From an uncultured Selenomonadaceae bacterium (GTDB lineage Bacteria > Bacillota > Negativicutes > Selenomonadales > Selenomonadaceae): a DNA stretch of 64,000 bases. The stretch covers positions 29,237-93,236 of the forward strand of contig CAJOCQ010000007.1 in NCBI GenBank assembly GCA_905233135.1. The letters run 5' to 3'. A program made the position numbers and the translations under genes. Positions 8,191 to 17,619 of the stretch are shown in pieces (positions within the stretch are counted from its first letter, which is position 1; every line of letters begins with the position of its first letter). The notes under the pieces were generated by a model. It saw only the letters and a list, made by a program, of their open reading frames with translations. It searched no databases and was not told the origin of the DNA.

Positions 8191-8691
8191 TTACGCAGAT
8201 AAAGTGCCTTTTTCCTTGACGAAATTAATTAAGCCGCCGGTCTGCGCTATTCCCTGTACGAAGGGCGGCAACGGGTGCGCTTTAAAAGTTTCGCCCGTTG
8301 TAACATTTTCAATAGTGCCTGTATCAGTATCGATTTTCAAAATATCATTGGCGGAGATTTTTTCTACCGCGTCGCCAATTTCCAAAAGCGGCAAGCCGAT
8401 ATTTATTCCGTTACGATAAAAAATTCTTGCGAAGGACGCCGCAATTACAACGGGGATGCCGCTTGCCTTAATTGCAACGGGAGCATGCTCGCGGCTTGAA
8501 CCGCAGCCGAAATTTTTTCCGCCAACCATTATATCGCCCGCCTTGACATTCGCCGCAAATGTTTCGTCAATGTCAACCATACAATGTTTCGCCAATTCCG
8601 CCGGGTCAAATGTATTCAAATAGCGCGCGGGTATGATAACATCAGTATCAATGTTATCGCCGTAACGCCAAACTTTGCCTTCAACTTTCAT
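8191..8691 (-). CDS. leuD: 3-isopropylmalate dehydratase small subunit
   Basis: 166 residues with the swivel-domain hallmarks: [17 protein letters not shown] near the N-terminus and [20 protein letters not shown] in the middle. With LeuC it isomerises 2-isopropylmalate to 3-isopropylmalate in leucine synthesis. The ~165-residue length is that of the short LeuD class paired with ~420-residue LeuC. It starts directly after the leuC stop with no gap. Related (2,3-dimethylmalate or homoaconitate) dehydratases cannot be excluded by sequence alone. Confidence 0.93.
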   Translation of the reverse strand: MKVEGKVWRYGDNIDTDVIIPARYLNTFDPAELAKHCMVDIDETFAANVKAGDIMVGGKNFGCGSSREHAPVAIKASGIPVVIAASFARIFYRNGINIGLPLLEIGDAVEKISANDILKIDTDTGTIENVTTGETFKAHPLPPFVQGIAQTGGLINFVKEKGTLSA

Positions 8692-9939
8692 TTAAATCAC
8701 TCCAATTTTGCCTAAAACTGCAGAGCAAGCTGCAACGTACGGACCCGCCAAATAAACTTCGCTGTCAACGTGTCCCATACGCCCTCTAAAATTCCTGTTG
8801 GTAGTTGAAACGCAACGTTCGCCCGCCGCCAAAATTCCCATATAGCCGCCTAAACACGGTCCGCAAGTAGGACAACTTACCACGCAGCCCGCGTCAATAA
8901 AAATATCAATCCACTTGCAACGAATCGCTTCCTTGTAAATTTCTTGACTGCCGGGAATGACTATGCAGCGCACGTCGGGATGAATTTTTCTACCCTTCAA
9001 AATCCCCGCCGCAATTTGTAAATCTTCAAGCCGCCCGTTCGTGCAAGAACCAATTACAACTTGATTAATTTTTATTTCGCCGAGTTCGTCGACCGCTTTA
9101 ACATTTTCTGGCAAATGCGGCAACGCTACGACAGGTTTTAATTCGCTCAAATTAATTTCTACAGTTTGACAATATTTCGCGCCTTCGTCGGCGTTGGTCG
9201 GCGTGTAGGGATAATTCACGCGGCAACCAATATAAAATTGCGTAATTTCGTCAAAGGGGAAAATTCCCGCCTTGCCGCCCGCCTCAATCGCCATATTTGA
9301 AATTGTCAGCCTGTCAGTCATTGTAAGTTCTTTGACGCCTTCGCCGCTGAATTCCAAAGTTTTATATAACGCGCCGTCAACGCCAATTTTTCCAATCAAT
9401 GTTAAAATAACGTCCTTGCCGCTGATATTTTTCGGCTTTTTGCCAGTCAGTTTAACGTTGATACTTTCGGGAACTTTAAACCACGCTTTGCCCGTCGCAA
9501 GTCCAACAGCCAAATCAGTTGTACCTACGCCCGTTGAAAAAGCATTAACCGCGCCGTAAGTGCAAGTATGAGAATCCGCACCAATGATTAACATACCCGG
9601 TGCAACAATTCCAAATTCAGGCAAGATAACGTGTTCAATCCCTACGCGCCCCGCCTCGTAGTAATGTTTAATTTTATTTTTTTTGGCGAAGTCGCGCATA
9701 ATTTTTGCAAGTTCGGAGCTTTTAATATCTTTTGCGGGTTGGAAGTGGTCGGGGATTAACGCAATTTTATTTGCGTTAAAAACGGGCTTGCCGATTTTTT
9801 CAAATTCTTTGATTGAAGGCGGGCCCGTTACGTCATTTGCCATAACCAAATCTAAATCACAAATGACAAGTTGCCCCGCTTCGACTTCTGCCAAGCCCGC
9901 GTGCCGCGCAATTATTTTTTCGCTAATCGTCATTGCCAT
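8692..9939 (-). CDS. leuC: 3-isopropylmalate dehydratase large subunit
   Basis: 415 residues of the aconitase family. Visible marks: [11 protein letters not shown], the cluster-ligand Cys in IGSCTNGR, and [14 protein letters not shown], which supplies the other two ligands of the [4Fe-4S] cluster. Length and start ([11 protein letters not shown]) place it in the shorter LeuC type found with separate small subunits in anaerobes. It forms a two-gene unit with leuD. No other leu gene is in the window, and a broken glycosyltransferase lies only 27 bases upstream on the same strand. Confidence 0.94.
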   Translation of the reverse strand: MAMTISEKIIARHAGLAEVEAGQLVICDLDLVMANDVTGPPSIKEFEKIGKPVFNANKIALIPDHFQPAKDIKSSELAKIMRDFAKKNKIKHYYEAGRVGIEHVILPEFGIVAPGMLIIGADSHTCTYGAVNAFSTGVGTTDLAVGLATGKAWFKVPESINVKLTGKKPKNISGKDVILTLIGKIGVDGALYKTLEFSGEGVKELTMTDRLTISNMAIEAGGKAGIFPFDEITQFYIGCRVNYPYTPTNADEGAKYCQTVEINLSELKPVVALPHLPENVKAVDELGEIKINQVVIGSCTNGRLEDLQIAAGILKGRKIHPDVRCIVIPGSQEIYKEAIRCKWIDIFIDAGCVVSCPTCGPCLGGYMGILAAGERCVSTTNRNFRGRMGHVDSEVYLAGPYVAACSAVLGKIGVI

Positions 9940-9966
9940 TTTATCACTCTCCCAAAAAAATTTTTT

Positions 9967-11251
9967 CTAAAATTGCCCGATTGTATTCGGCGCGTAGCGT
10001 TTTTGAATGTCCCTGAAAACAGAATCTTTTTTCTGCAAATCCAGCGGGATTTTATAACCCAACTTGAATAAGAAAGTATCTTTTAAAAATTTATCGTACT
10101 GAAAATCTTTGTAGGGCAGATTCAACCTTTCAAACAAATCCAGCACAAAAATATTGTTGACTGGCAATTCATCCATTTCCTTTTTGACGAATGGAATGTT
10201 ATCGTACGCAATGTCAATAGTATAATCCAACAACAGATATTCAATCAGTTCGTTAAATTCCTGCCAATACTCGTTAAAAAGTTTTTTCGCAAAGGCAAAA
10301 AGCGGATTATGCAAAATCGCCGTGCCTTGAATAAAGCCCGCCCATCTGCCGTAAGACGCAAGAAAAGCGCACATACCGAAATTGTCTTTTTCCTTGTAAA
10401 ATCTTTGCGTGAAAAAATCCATTTTCAAAAAGCGTTTATAATTTTCAAGCGGCTTGGTAACTAAAACTGTAGCGTCAAGCCACAAGCCGCCGAATTTCTC
10501 TAACAAATTTACTCTGATAATATCTGAAAAATGCGTTCTTGTTATACTCCCCCCTTGAACTTTTCAATTACATATTCTGGAAGTGTAACATAATCAGAAA
10601 AATTATTTTCGTCGATAAAGCAAATTTTGTAGGAGCCGGCGTTCTTTTTCAAATTTCGTAACAGACGCGGGCGAGTGGAATTAAATTTTCTTCGCCCTGA
10701 AACCAACAGTACCAAATTTTAAAATCCTTCGGCGCAACTTTCGGGCAATTTGTATTTTTGATTGAAACGGCGGAATATTTTTCTTGCAGGAAATTTTTAA
10801 TATGTAAATTGCGGCGAATGTTGGCGCGCGTGTTTAAATTTAAATTTTTCAGCTTATTAAAGCTGTTAAACTTTTCAAAGTCTTCGCGCAGATTCTGCGA
10901 CCATAAATCTTGATTGACGCGCGCTTGAAAATTTTCAACATCGCCGAACAAAAGAAACGTCAATGCAAAATATTGTTGCTGAATCGGATTTTTATGAGCG
11001 TCTGCGAATTGCTTAATTTACAAGCACATATTTTTAACTTGTTCGGGCGGCACGTTCAAATATTGAAAAATATATGCCAGTTTCCAATATTCGGTGTACC
11101 AATCTTGCAAATGAAGTTCAGAAATTTTTTCAGGCGGAAAATTAAGCAAGCGATTGGTTATCAGAATGAATTGCTCCGAAAAATCGGCTTCGGTTTCTTG
11201 AATAATTTCTTGCCCGAAAGTTTCTAAATCGGGGATAATTTTTTCTGCCAA
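9967..11251 (-). pseudogene. Broken capsular polysaccharide glycosyltransferase (second tandem copy)
   Basis: Three fragments in different frames (11018-11251, 10649-10963 and 9967-10506) align in order with the intact 432-residue neighbour at 11276-12574. Matching segments include EKIIPDLETFGQEI, NCPKVAPKDFKIWYCWFQGEEN, and GGLWLDATVLVTKPLENYKRF. Breaks are near 11015, near 10650 and at a G6 tract near 10555, where a one-base change moves FKGG off the ITRTHFSDIIRVNLLE frame. With several independent lesions it is a decayed duplicate rather than a simple phase-variable gene. The start is a TTG with AAGGGAG before it. Confidence 0.85.
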
Positions 11252-11275
11252 AACAAACGCTCCCTTCAAAAATTT

Positions 11276-12574
11276 TTATTGGACGCCGTAACGTTTTTTT
11301 ATTGCATCGAACACCGTACCGGGAGCTTGCAAATCTATATTCGCCTTCCAATTCAATTTATTTAAAAAATTGCCCTTAAAAATTTTTTCGTAGGGATATT
11401 GCGAATAGGGCAAATTTAAAATCTTGAGCAAACTCCAAACGCGGTTATTGTTAATCGGCACATCGTCAAGAAATTTTTTAACTACGGGAATATTTTCATA
11501 CGCCATATCAATCATATAATCCATTAAAACATAATCTATAACGTCATCGTAATCCCGCCAATATTCGTTGTAAAATTCCTTCATAAAGGCGAAAAGCGGG
11601 TTATGCAAAATCGCCGCGCCTTGAATAAAGCCCGCCCATCTGCCGTAAGAAGGCGTTGTAATGTAAGGGCAGAAGCTGCTTTTTTCTTGGAAAAATTTTT
11701 GCGTATAGAAAGGCATTTTCCAAAATTCTTTGTAATTTTCCAGCGGTTCTGTAACCAAAACAGTTGAATCAAGCCATAAGCCGCCATATTGTTCCAGCAA
11801 ATTTATTCTGATAATATCTGAAAAATGCGCACGCGAAATTTTGCCTTCGGAAAATTTTTTTAAAATATGTTCAGGCAATGTAACATAATCTGCAAAATTT
11901 TTTTCGTCAATGAAAACGATTTTGTATTTGCCCGCGTTAAATTTCAAGCTGTTGTAGCAACATTGAATAACGGGCGGGAGATTTTCTTCGCCCTGCAACC
12001 AACAAAAATAAATTTGATAATGTTTGGGCGAAACTTTCGGGCAAGTTTTGTCATTAACTTTTGAATCTGCGTATTTTTTTATTAAGTCGGCGTATTTGTT
12101 GAACAGGAAATTTTTAATTTGTTGGTTGCGGCGGACGTTCGCTCTTATTCGCAAATCTGCGGCAAGCCCCGTCAACTTATTAAAATTAAAAAATGTATCG
12201 AAGTCCTCGCGCAGATTTTTTGACCAAAGATTTTTGTTGATAAGCGCGTTAAATTCTTTAATTTTGCCGCAAATCAAAAGCGCAAATGCAATATATTGAC
12301 GCTTTACGGGATTTTGTTCACGGTTGGCAACTTCGATTAATTGTTTTGCCAAATTTTCTCGATTCTGCGGCGGCTCGTTTATGTACTGCACAAAATCTAA
12401 AATTTTCCAATACGCTCCGTACCAATCCTGCAAATGCAATTCAGAAATTTTTTCGGGCGAAAAATTAATTAAACGCTCGGTAAGTTTTGCGCGTTGCACA
12501 GGTAAACTTTCTTTTAATTCTTTATTAATTTCCTGCGCAAAAAATTCTACATCAGGGATAATTTTTTCTTCCAA
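11276..12574 (-). CDS. Capsular polysaccharide synthesis glycosyltransferase (GT32-like)
   Basis: 432 residues. The C-terminal half shows the Caps_synth/GT32 pattern: CPKVSPKHYQIYFCWLQGEENLPP, YKIVFIDEKNF, then HFSDIIRINLLEQYGGLWLDSTV with the Asp-containing sugar-nucleotide site, and GRWAGFIQGAAILHNPLF. The N-terminal ~130 residues are helical and unassigned. It probably adds a sugar to a surface polysaccharide from the cytoplasm. The start is TTG, supported by AAAGGAG 9 bases upstream. A broken tandem copy lies directly downstream. Acceptor and sugar are unknown. Confidence 0.8.
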   Translation of the reverse strand: MEEKIIPDVEFFAQEINKELKESLPVQRAKLTERLINFSPEKISELHLQDWYGAYWKILDFVQYINEPPQNRENLAKQLIEVANREQNPVKRQYIAFALLICGKIKEFNALINKNLWSKNLREDFDTFFNFNKLTGLAADLRIRANVRRNQQIKNFLFNKYADLIKKYADSKVNDKTCPKVSPKHYQIYFCWLQGEENLPPVIQCCYNSLKFNAGKYKIVFIDEKNFADYVTLPEHILKKFSEGKISRAHFSDIIRINLLEQYGGLWLDSTVLVTEPLENYKEFWKMPFYTQKFFQEKSSFCPYITTPSYGRWAGFIQGAAILHNPLFAFMKEFYNEYWRDYDDVIDYVLMDYMIDMAYENIPVVKKFLDDVPINNNRVWSLLKILNLPYSQYPYEKIFKGNFLNKLNWKANIDLQAPGTVFDAIKKRYGVQ

Positions 12575-12607
12575 AATAAATTCTCCTTTCCAAAATATAA
12601 CGCGCCA

Positions 12608-12637
12608 ATTATAGCACTGTTTTATAAATTAGGGCAA
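12608..12637 (-). promoter_or_regulatory. Promoter of the glycosyltransferase gene
   Basis: Minus-strand TTGCCC (12632-12637), 18-base spacer and a perfect TATAAT (12608-12613), ~34 bases before the TTG start. Confidence 0.55.
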
Positions 12638-12671
12638 ATTTGTATTTTACATTTTAATTTAATTTAAATTT

Positions 12672-14846
12672 TTAATTTGTGGTAAGCGGGTCAAAATCAA
12701 TTTGAACATTCGGCGAAATTTGCAAATTGTGTAGGCGCAAAAAGCCGCGCACAATTTCCAAATCCGCAGTCTTTATCAGTACGACAAATCTAAATTCGCC
12801 GCGCAAATTTTCAATCGCCGCCGGGATTGGTCCAAAAATTTCTTGCCGCGTTGCAGAATTTGTTGCAACTTCCAACTTGAAACTGTTGACGATTCTTTCT
12901 GCCGCGTCAAAAATTTTTTCTTTGTTCTTCGACGTGAAAATTAATTTGACGAGGCGCGAAAACGGCGGGAAAAATAAAAATTCACGCTTTGAAATTTCGG
13001 CGTCGTAAAAAGATTTAAAATCTTGTTGGCAGGCGAATTTAACTGCGTCGGCTTCAGTGTTGTAAGTTTGTACAATGACTTTTCCCGGCAAATCGCCGCG
13101 CCCTGCGCGCCCTGCCGCTTGCGTTATCAAGTCAAAACACTCTTCAGCCGCGCGAAAGTCGGGAAAATTTAAAACAGAATCCGCGCTCAAAATTCCAACC
13201 GCCGTGACGTTCGGAATATCGTGCCCTTTCGCAACCATTTTTGTACCAAACAAAATATCAAAATCGCCGCGCCGAAATGATTCTAAAATTTCATCATACG
13301 CAAATTTTTTGGCGGTAGTGTCTCTGTCCATTCGCAAAATTTTCGCTTGCGGCAATTCCTCGCTTAAAATTTCCTCAAGCTTTTGTGTACCCGTGCCGAA
13401 ATATTTAATTCGCTTGCTGCCGCACTTCGGACAAATTTTCGGCGGAATTTTTTCAACTTCGCAGTAATGACATTTCAAAGTTTTGTCGGTAATGTGATAA
13501 TGCATAGGGAGCCCGCATTCTGGACATCGAACAGTTTCGCCGCAATCCCTGCACATTACAAAAGTTGAATAGCCGCGCTTGTTCAAAAGTAAAATTGCCT
13601 GCTGCTGATTTTTCAAAGTTTCTTCCAACAAATTTTTCAGCGCAAAACTTAAAACACTTTTATTGCCGGCTTTTAATTCAACGCGCATATCAACGCATTC
13701 AACCTGCGGCAAAGGATTATTTGAAATCCTGTGCGAAAATTCAAGATAAAAAAGCTTGCCGCTTTTTGCGCGGTAATAAGTTTCAAAGCTCGGCGTAGCA
13801 CTGCCGAAAATTATTACCGCGTTTTGAATTTTGGCGAACTGTTCCGCGATAATTTTTGCGTGGTAGAAAGGCGGCGCGTCCTGCTTGTAGGAGCTGTCCT
13901 GTTCTTCGTCAACAACAATCAAGCCGATATTGTCAAGCGGCGTAAAAAGCGCGGAGCGCGCTCCAATTACAATTCCAACTTCGCCCTTGCGAATTTTATA
14001 AAAAATATCATTGCGCTCGGCGATACTCAAGCCGCTGTGAATAACCGTAACTTCCGAAAAGTGCGCTTTGAAACTTTTGACAATTTGCCCCGTCAAAGAA
14101 ATTTCCGGCACCAAAATTAAAGCACTTCTGCCGAGTTGCCGCGCAATTTTTGTAAGTTCAATATAAACCTGCGTTTTGCCGCTGCCCGTTACGCCGTGCA
14201 GTAAAAAGCCCGCGTGCATTTTCGATTTTATAAAAAGTTGTACCGTGTCAACTGCTTTTTTTTGTTCGGCAGTAAGCGTAATATTTTTTTGTACGGCGTC
14301 AACATTTGCGTAACTGTCGCGCAGGATTCGGCGACTTTCCTTGACGATTAAATTTTTTTCCAGCAATTTTTTTATTATGGAAGAACTTTTAATTTCTTTT
14401 AACGGAATTTCGCCGCGTTCGCGCAGATTCTGCAAAAAATTTTCTTGCGTCTTTGTAAGTTTTGTTTCAGAAAAAATTTCTGCAGGCTTTATAAAAATTT
14501 CGGTTTTCGGCGGAATTTTTTTGCTGTGAGTGCCCGCCATAAAAAGTGCCATTGCCTGCGAGAGCGGGCATAAATAAAAATCCGCTATCCAACTTGCCAT
14601 TGCGAACATTGGAGGCGTAAACCAAATTTCATTATCTACAACGTCAAAAATTTCTTTCAGCTCAAAGTCAAATTTTTTGTCCGTGTCTTTGACTTCCATA
14701 ATAAAGCCGTCAACAATTTTTGCGCCAAATGGTACTATGACGCGCCAACCTTTTTTCAGGAAAGAAAATTTTTGCGGCACGACGTAAGTATAAACTTGAA
14801 AAATATTTTTCGCGGCAAGATTTACGCAAATTTCAGCAGTCAGCAT
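12672..14846 (-). CDS. priA: Primosomal helicase PriA
   Basis: 724 residues with the full PriA layout. There is an N-terminal 3'-DNA-binding domain (AEICVNLAAKNIFQVYTYVVP). The SF2 helicase motifs are GVTGSGKTQVY (Walker A) and LIVVDEEQD (DEAH-like box). A zinc-binding insert carries CRDCGETVRCPECG and CHYCE...CPKCGS. The last motif is QAAGRAGRGDLPG. PriA restarts stalled replication forks. It is not followed by the usual def/fmt genes here, and stands alone between the glycosyltransferases and the TAXI lipoprotein. Confidence 0.96.
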   Translation of the reverse strand: MLTAEICVNLAAKNIFQVYTYVVPQKFSFLKKGWRVIVPFGAKIVDGFIMEVKDTDKKFDFELKEIFDVVDNEIWFTPPMFAMASWIADFYLCPLSQAMALFMAGTHSKKIPPKTEIFIKPAEIFSETKLTKTQENFLQNLRERGEIPLKEIKSSSIIKKLLEKNLIVKESRRILRDSYANVDAVQKNITLTAEQKKAVDTVQLFIKSKMHAGFLLHGVTGSGKTQVYIELTKIARQLGRSALILVPEISLTGQIVKSFKAHFSEVTVIHSGLSIAERNDIFYKIRKGEVGIVIGARSALFTPLDNIGLIVVDEEQDSSYKQDAPPFYHAKIIAEQFAKIQNAVIIFGSATPSFETYYRAKSGKLFYLEFSHRISNNPLPQVECVDMRVELKAGNKSVLSFALKNLLEETLKNQQQAILLLNKRGYSTFVMCRDCGETVRCPECGLPMHYHITDKTLKCHYCEVEKIPPKICPKCGSKRIKYFGTGTQKLEEILSEELPQAKILRMDRDTTAKKFAYDEILESFRRGDFDILFGTKMVAKGHDIPNVTAVGILSADSVLNFPDFRAAEECFDLITQAAGRAGRGDLPGKVIVQTYNTEADAVKFACQQDFKSFYDAEISKREFLFFPPFSRLVKLIFTSKNKEKIFDAAERIVNSFKLEVATNSATRQEIFGPIPAAIENLRGEFRFVVLIKTADLEIVRGFLRLHNLQISPNVQIDFDPLTTN

Positions 14847-14971
14847 TTTACCACCTCAAATGGAAATGCATTTTAACATTTATAAATTTCGCTTGCAAAT
14901 TTTCTACAGAATGTTAAAAAAGAACGAAAGAATTTATATAAAAATAAGCATTTTGAGAAATAAAAAAATTA

Positions 14972-15001
14972 TTGTTGCGACTATAGAAAATATGATATAA
15001 T
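14972..15001 (+). promoter_or_regulatory. Promoter of the TAXI lipoprotein gene
   Basis: TTGTTG (14972-14977), 18-base spacer, TATAAT (14996-15001), 28 bases before the start codon. Confidence 0.6.
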
Positions 15002-15029
15002 TTTAAAAAATTTTTAAGGAGTGTTAATA

Positions 15030-16001
15030 ATGAAGTTGCCAAAAATTTTTAAAAGCATTTTGACGGCGGGGCTTGCAGTGGCAATGGCTGTAGGCGTTGC
15101 AGGTTGCGGCACTAACAGCGACCAAAGTGAAAACTTTTTAAACATTGCAACGGGCGGCACTGCGGGAACTTATTACCCGATTGGCGGAGCTATTGCCGAA
15201 ATTGTCAACAAAGACGTTCAAGGCGTCAATGCAAGCGCGCAAAGTACGGGGGCTTCAGTTGCCAATATCAATATGTTGCAAGACGGGCAAGTTGAAATGG
15301 CGATTGTCCAAAATGACATTACCTATTACGCCGTAAACGGTTTAAATATGTTCGACGGCAAAAAGGTTGAAAATCTGCGCGGCGTTGCTTCGCTTTATCC
15401 CGAAACTTGCCAATTTGTAACTTTGGTTGATTCTGGAATTATGTCAATAGCTGATTTGAAGGGCAAAAGAGTTGCAGTCGGCGCGGCAGGCAGCGGCGTT
15501 GAAGCAAACGTTAAACAAATTCTTCAAGCATACGGTTTAACTTACGATGACATTGAAGAGCAATTTTTATCCTTCGCTGAAGGCGCGAACGCTTTAAAAA
15601 ACGGCACTGTTGATGTTGCTTGCGTAACTGCAGGTTATCCTACCGCCTCAATTCAAGACGTTGCCTCGCAAAGAAAAATTCGACTTATCCCGCTTGACGA
15701 AGAAAAAATTACCGCGCTTACTATCGATTATCCTTTCTACACAAGGACAGTTATTCCCGGCGGAATTTATCAAGGCTTTGAAAACGAAGTACCCGCTGTC
15801 AGCGTAATGGCAATTCTTGTTGCAACTGACAAAATGGACGATAAAACAGGCTACAACGTAACAAAGGCTATTTTCTCAAATACCGATAAACTCGTTGCGG
15901 CGCATTCGGCGGCTAAATCCATTGAAAAGAAAACTGCGCTTGCAGGTATGGGCTTTATCAAAATGAATGACGGCGCAGAAAAATTCCTCAAAGAACAATG
16001 A
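15030..16001 (+). CDS. TAXI-family TRAP transporter substrate-binding lipoprotein
   Basis: 323 residues. The N-terminus is a lipoprotein signal with lipobox VAGC (Cys at ~residue 26 from the ATG). The mature part has the TAXI pattern: FLNIATGGTAGTYYPIGGAIAEIVN and NINMLQDGQVEMAIVQND. Such proteins bind small organic acids and feed a DctQM-type fused permease. Start at 15030 is chosen because AAGGAG ends at 15021; a GTG at 15021 would overlap it. No TRAP permease gene is in the window, so it works with a distant partner or is an orphan. Confidence 0.9.
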   Translation: MKLPKIFKSILTAGLAVAMAVGVAGCGTNSDQSENFLNIATGGTAGTYYPIGGAIAEIVNKDVQGVNASAQSTGASVANINMLQDGQVEMAIVQNDITYYAVNGLNMFDGKKVENLRGVASLYPETCQFVTLVDSGIMSIADLKGKRVAVGAAGSGVEANVKQILQAYGLTYDDIEEQFLSFAEGANALKNGTVDVACVTAGYPTASIQDVASQRKIRLIPLDEEKITALTIDYPFYTRTVIPGGIYQGFENEVPAVSVMAILVATDKMDDKTGYNVTKAIFSNTDKLVAAHSAAKSIEKKTALAGMGFIKMNDGAEKFLKEQ

Positions 16002-16029
16002 TACTTAATAGTTAGCAGTTAATAGTAAA

Positions 16030-16075
16030 AAACTCCTGCCGGAATTTTAAAAATTCTCAAGCGGGAGTTTTTTTA
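16030..16075. terminator. Terminator between the TAXI and HNH genes
   Basis: AACTCCTGC and GCGGGAGTT arms with T-run on the plus strand and A-run before it, so it can serve both converging genes. Confidence 0.75.
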
Positions 16076-16357
16076 TTTTAATTTTTTTTTGAGATTATCC
16101 AAAACTTTGTTGGCGGCGCGTTTAAGATTATGCTTGACGAAATTACTCGGCACGCCCTTTAACTTAGCCTGCTTGGAGCGGTTGCAATGCTTGCACATAC
16201 ATTGCAAATTATAAAGTTCATCGCTGCCGCCGTATTTTTGCGGGATAATGTGGTCAATGTCAATATCAGCCTTGTGAAATTTTTTGCCGCATTTCGCGCA
16301 GGTGTACCAACCGTGATCTGATTTGTTCGCTGCAAAATATTTTTCTCGATAATTCAT
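16073..16357 (-). CDS. Small HNH endonuclease-domain protein
   Basis: 94 residues from the internal start MNYREKYF, preceded by GGTGAT; a longer 100-residue reading begins MGRGDF. The HNH fold is clear: CAKCGKKF, then DIDHIIPQKYGGSDELYNLQ, then CMCKHCNRSK, that is, two zinc-binding Cys pairs around the DH...N metal site. The tail is strongly basic. Stand-alone small HNH proteins occur as phage, intron or restriction-related nucleases. No intron or methylase is adjacent, so its role is open. Confidence 0.85.
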   Translation of the reverse strand: MNYREKYFAANKSDHGWYTCAKCGKKFHKADIDIDHIIPQKYGGSDELYNLQCMCKHCNRSKQAKLKGVPSNFVKHNLKRAANKVLDNLKKKLK

Positions 16358-16423
16358 AAAATCACCACGTCCCAAATTTTTTTAACTATATAACATTTTC
16401 AGAAAAAATTCAATTCCCTAAAT

Positions 16424-16453
16424 TTGACGGGGAATTTTTTTATTGTGTAAAAT
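16424..16453 (+). promoter_or_regulatory. Promoter before the ATP-grasp remnant
   Basis: TTGACG (16424-16429), 18-base spacer, TAAAAT (16448-16453). A perfect AAAGGAGG ribosome binding site follows at ~16472. The expression signals outlived the gene. Confidence 0.6.
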
Positions 16454-16493
16454 TTTTTTTGAAAAATAAAACAAAGGAGGTTAATAAAAAAAT

Positions 16494-16689
16494 ATGAAGA
16501 AAGCTTTATTGCTGTGCGCCACTCATAATGATTTATGATTAATGAAGGCGTTGATAAAATTGGGCTTTGATGTGACAGTTACGGGAAATGTCAACGACTT
16601 GCCGGGCGAAAGATTTTCCGATAAACATATATTGGCGGATTTTTCAGACAAAGATTTAATTTTAAAAATTGCTCAACAAGAAAAGTTTC
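16494..16689 (+). pseudogene. 5' remnant of an ATP-grasp-like gene
   Basis: Reads MKKALLLCATHNDL, then an in-frame TGA, then LMKALIKLGFDVTVTGNVND and LPGERFSDKHILADFSDKDL. The sense fits the N-terminal domain of an ATP-grasp/carbamoyl-phosphate-synthase-like ligase, with a GGA (Gly) to TGA change. After about 65 codons it runs straight into another gene's interior, so the rest was deleted. Family assignment is from the N-terminal motif only. Confidence 0.6.
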
Positions 16690-17487
16690 AAAAGCTAAAA
16701 TGTATTCTAAAGTTCTTGAAAAACTTGAACAGCTGAAAAATATTGTTTCACATTCCGATAAAAAATTTATGTACGCAGAAAATTTTGTTTACGCGCCTGC
16801 AGTTATCAAGGCGGCTGAAATTTTGCACAGAAAAAAAGTAAAATTCTTTTTGCAAAAGGCGAAGAAAGTTTAAAAGGCTCCAGTTCGCACGTTGCGGGCG
16901 AATGGGATAAAAACGGCGGCGGAACTTTTATGCGCGTCGGAAGTCATCCGCTGTCGGCAATTTTATGGCTTAAACAACAATAAGCACTTGCACGCAACGA
17001 AAAAATTTTTGTTACAGAAGTTTTGGCGGATATGAGCCAAATTACGCCGCGCCTTTCAGAATATGAACACAGGCACATTGCCGCGCGCCCGAATGACGTT
17101 GAAGATTGCGGAATTGCGGTTATAACTTTTTCGGACGGCACGAAGGCTGTTATTTTGGCAACTGATACACTTTTGGGCGGCAGTAAAAATTATATCGAAC
17201 TTTATTGCAACGACGCGGCGATTAATTGTCAAATAACTATGTCAGATTTAATGAGCACTTATTTTTTGGACGAAGACAATTTGCAGGACGTTTATATTTC
17301 TGAAATGTTGCCGAGCAAATTGGGCTGGAATAAACCTTTTTTGGCAGATGAAATAATTCGCGGCTACGTTGACGAAATGCGGTATTTTGTCGAAAGTGTT
17401 TATTACAATCGTGAACCTAAGGCGGGTTTTGAATTGGCGTACGATACCACGAAATTTATTTATTCCGCTTATTTGTCTTCGGAATAA
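16690..17487 (+). pseudogene. Remnant of a Gfo/Idh/MocA-family oxidoreductase
   Basis: Begins inside the gene with KVLEKLEQLKNIV and KKFMYAENFVYAPAVIKAAEI, the typical substrate-domain start. A frameshift near 16850 moves on to EESLKGSSSHVAGEWDKNGG and GTFMRVGSHPLSAILWL, then an in-frame TAA near 16981 (likely a former GAA), then an open stretch to 17487 including MSQITPRLSEYEHRHIAARP. The NAD-binding N-terminus is missing. It is fused to the ATP-grasp remnant by a deletion. It could once have been a dehydrogenase for a sugar or amino sugar. Confidence 0.75.
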
Positions 17488-17523
17488 AAAAAGCTGTAGC
17501 GTTTTGATAAAAAAATTTTTTTG

Positions 17524-17553
17524 TAACTCCTGCCGCGCGGCGGGAGTTTTTTT
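17524..17553 (+). terminator. Terminator after the Gfo/Idh remnant
   Basis: ACTCCTGCCG and CGGCGGGAGT arms followed by seven T. Confidence 0.8.
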
Positions 17554-17570
17554 GTTTGCCTGTAAAAAAA

Positions 17571-17599
17571 TTGACAATAATAACGCAGAATTATAAAAT
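17571..17599 (+). promoter_or_regulatory. Promoter of the activase gene
   Basis: Perfect TTGACA (17571-17576), 17-base spacer, TAAAAT (17594-17599), 20 bases before the start codon. Confidence 0.7.
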
Positions 17600-17619
17600 T
17601 ATATTGAGGTGAAAAATTT

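Noticed and set aside
10540..10565. G6 run in the broken glycosyltransferase as a second phase-variable switch.
   Set aside because: At least two further frameshifts break the gene, so restoring this run alone would not give a full protein.
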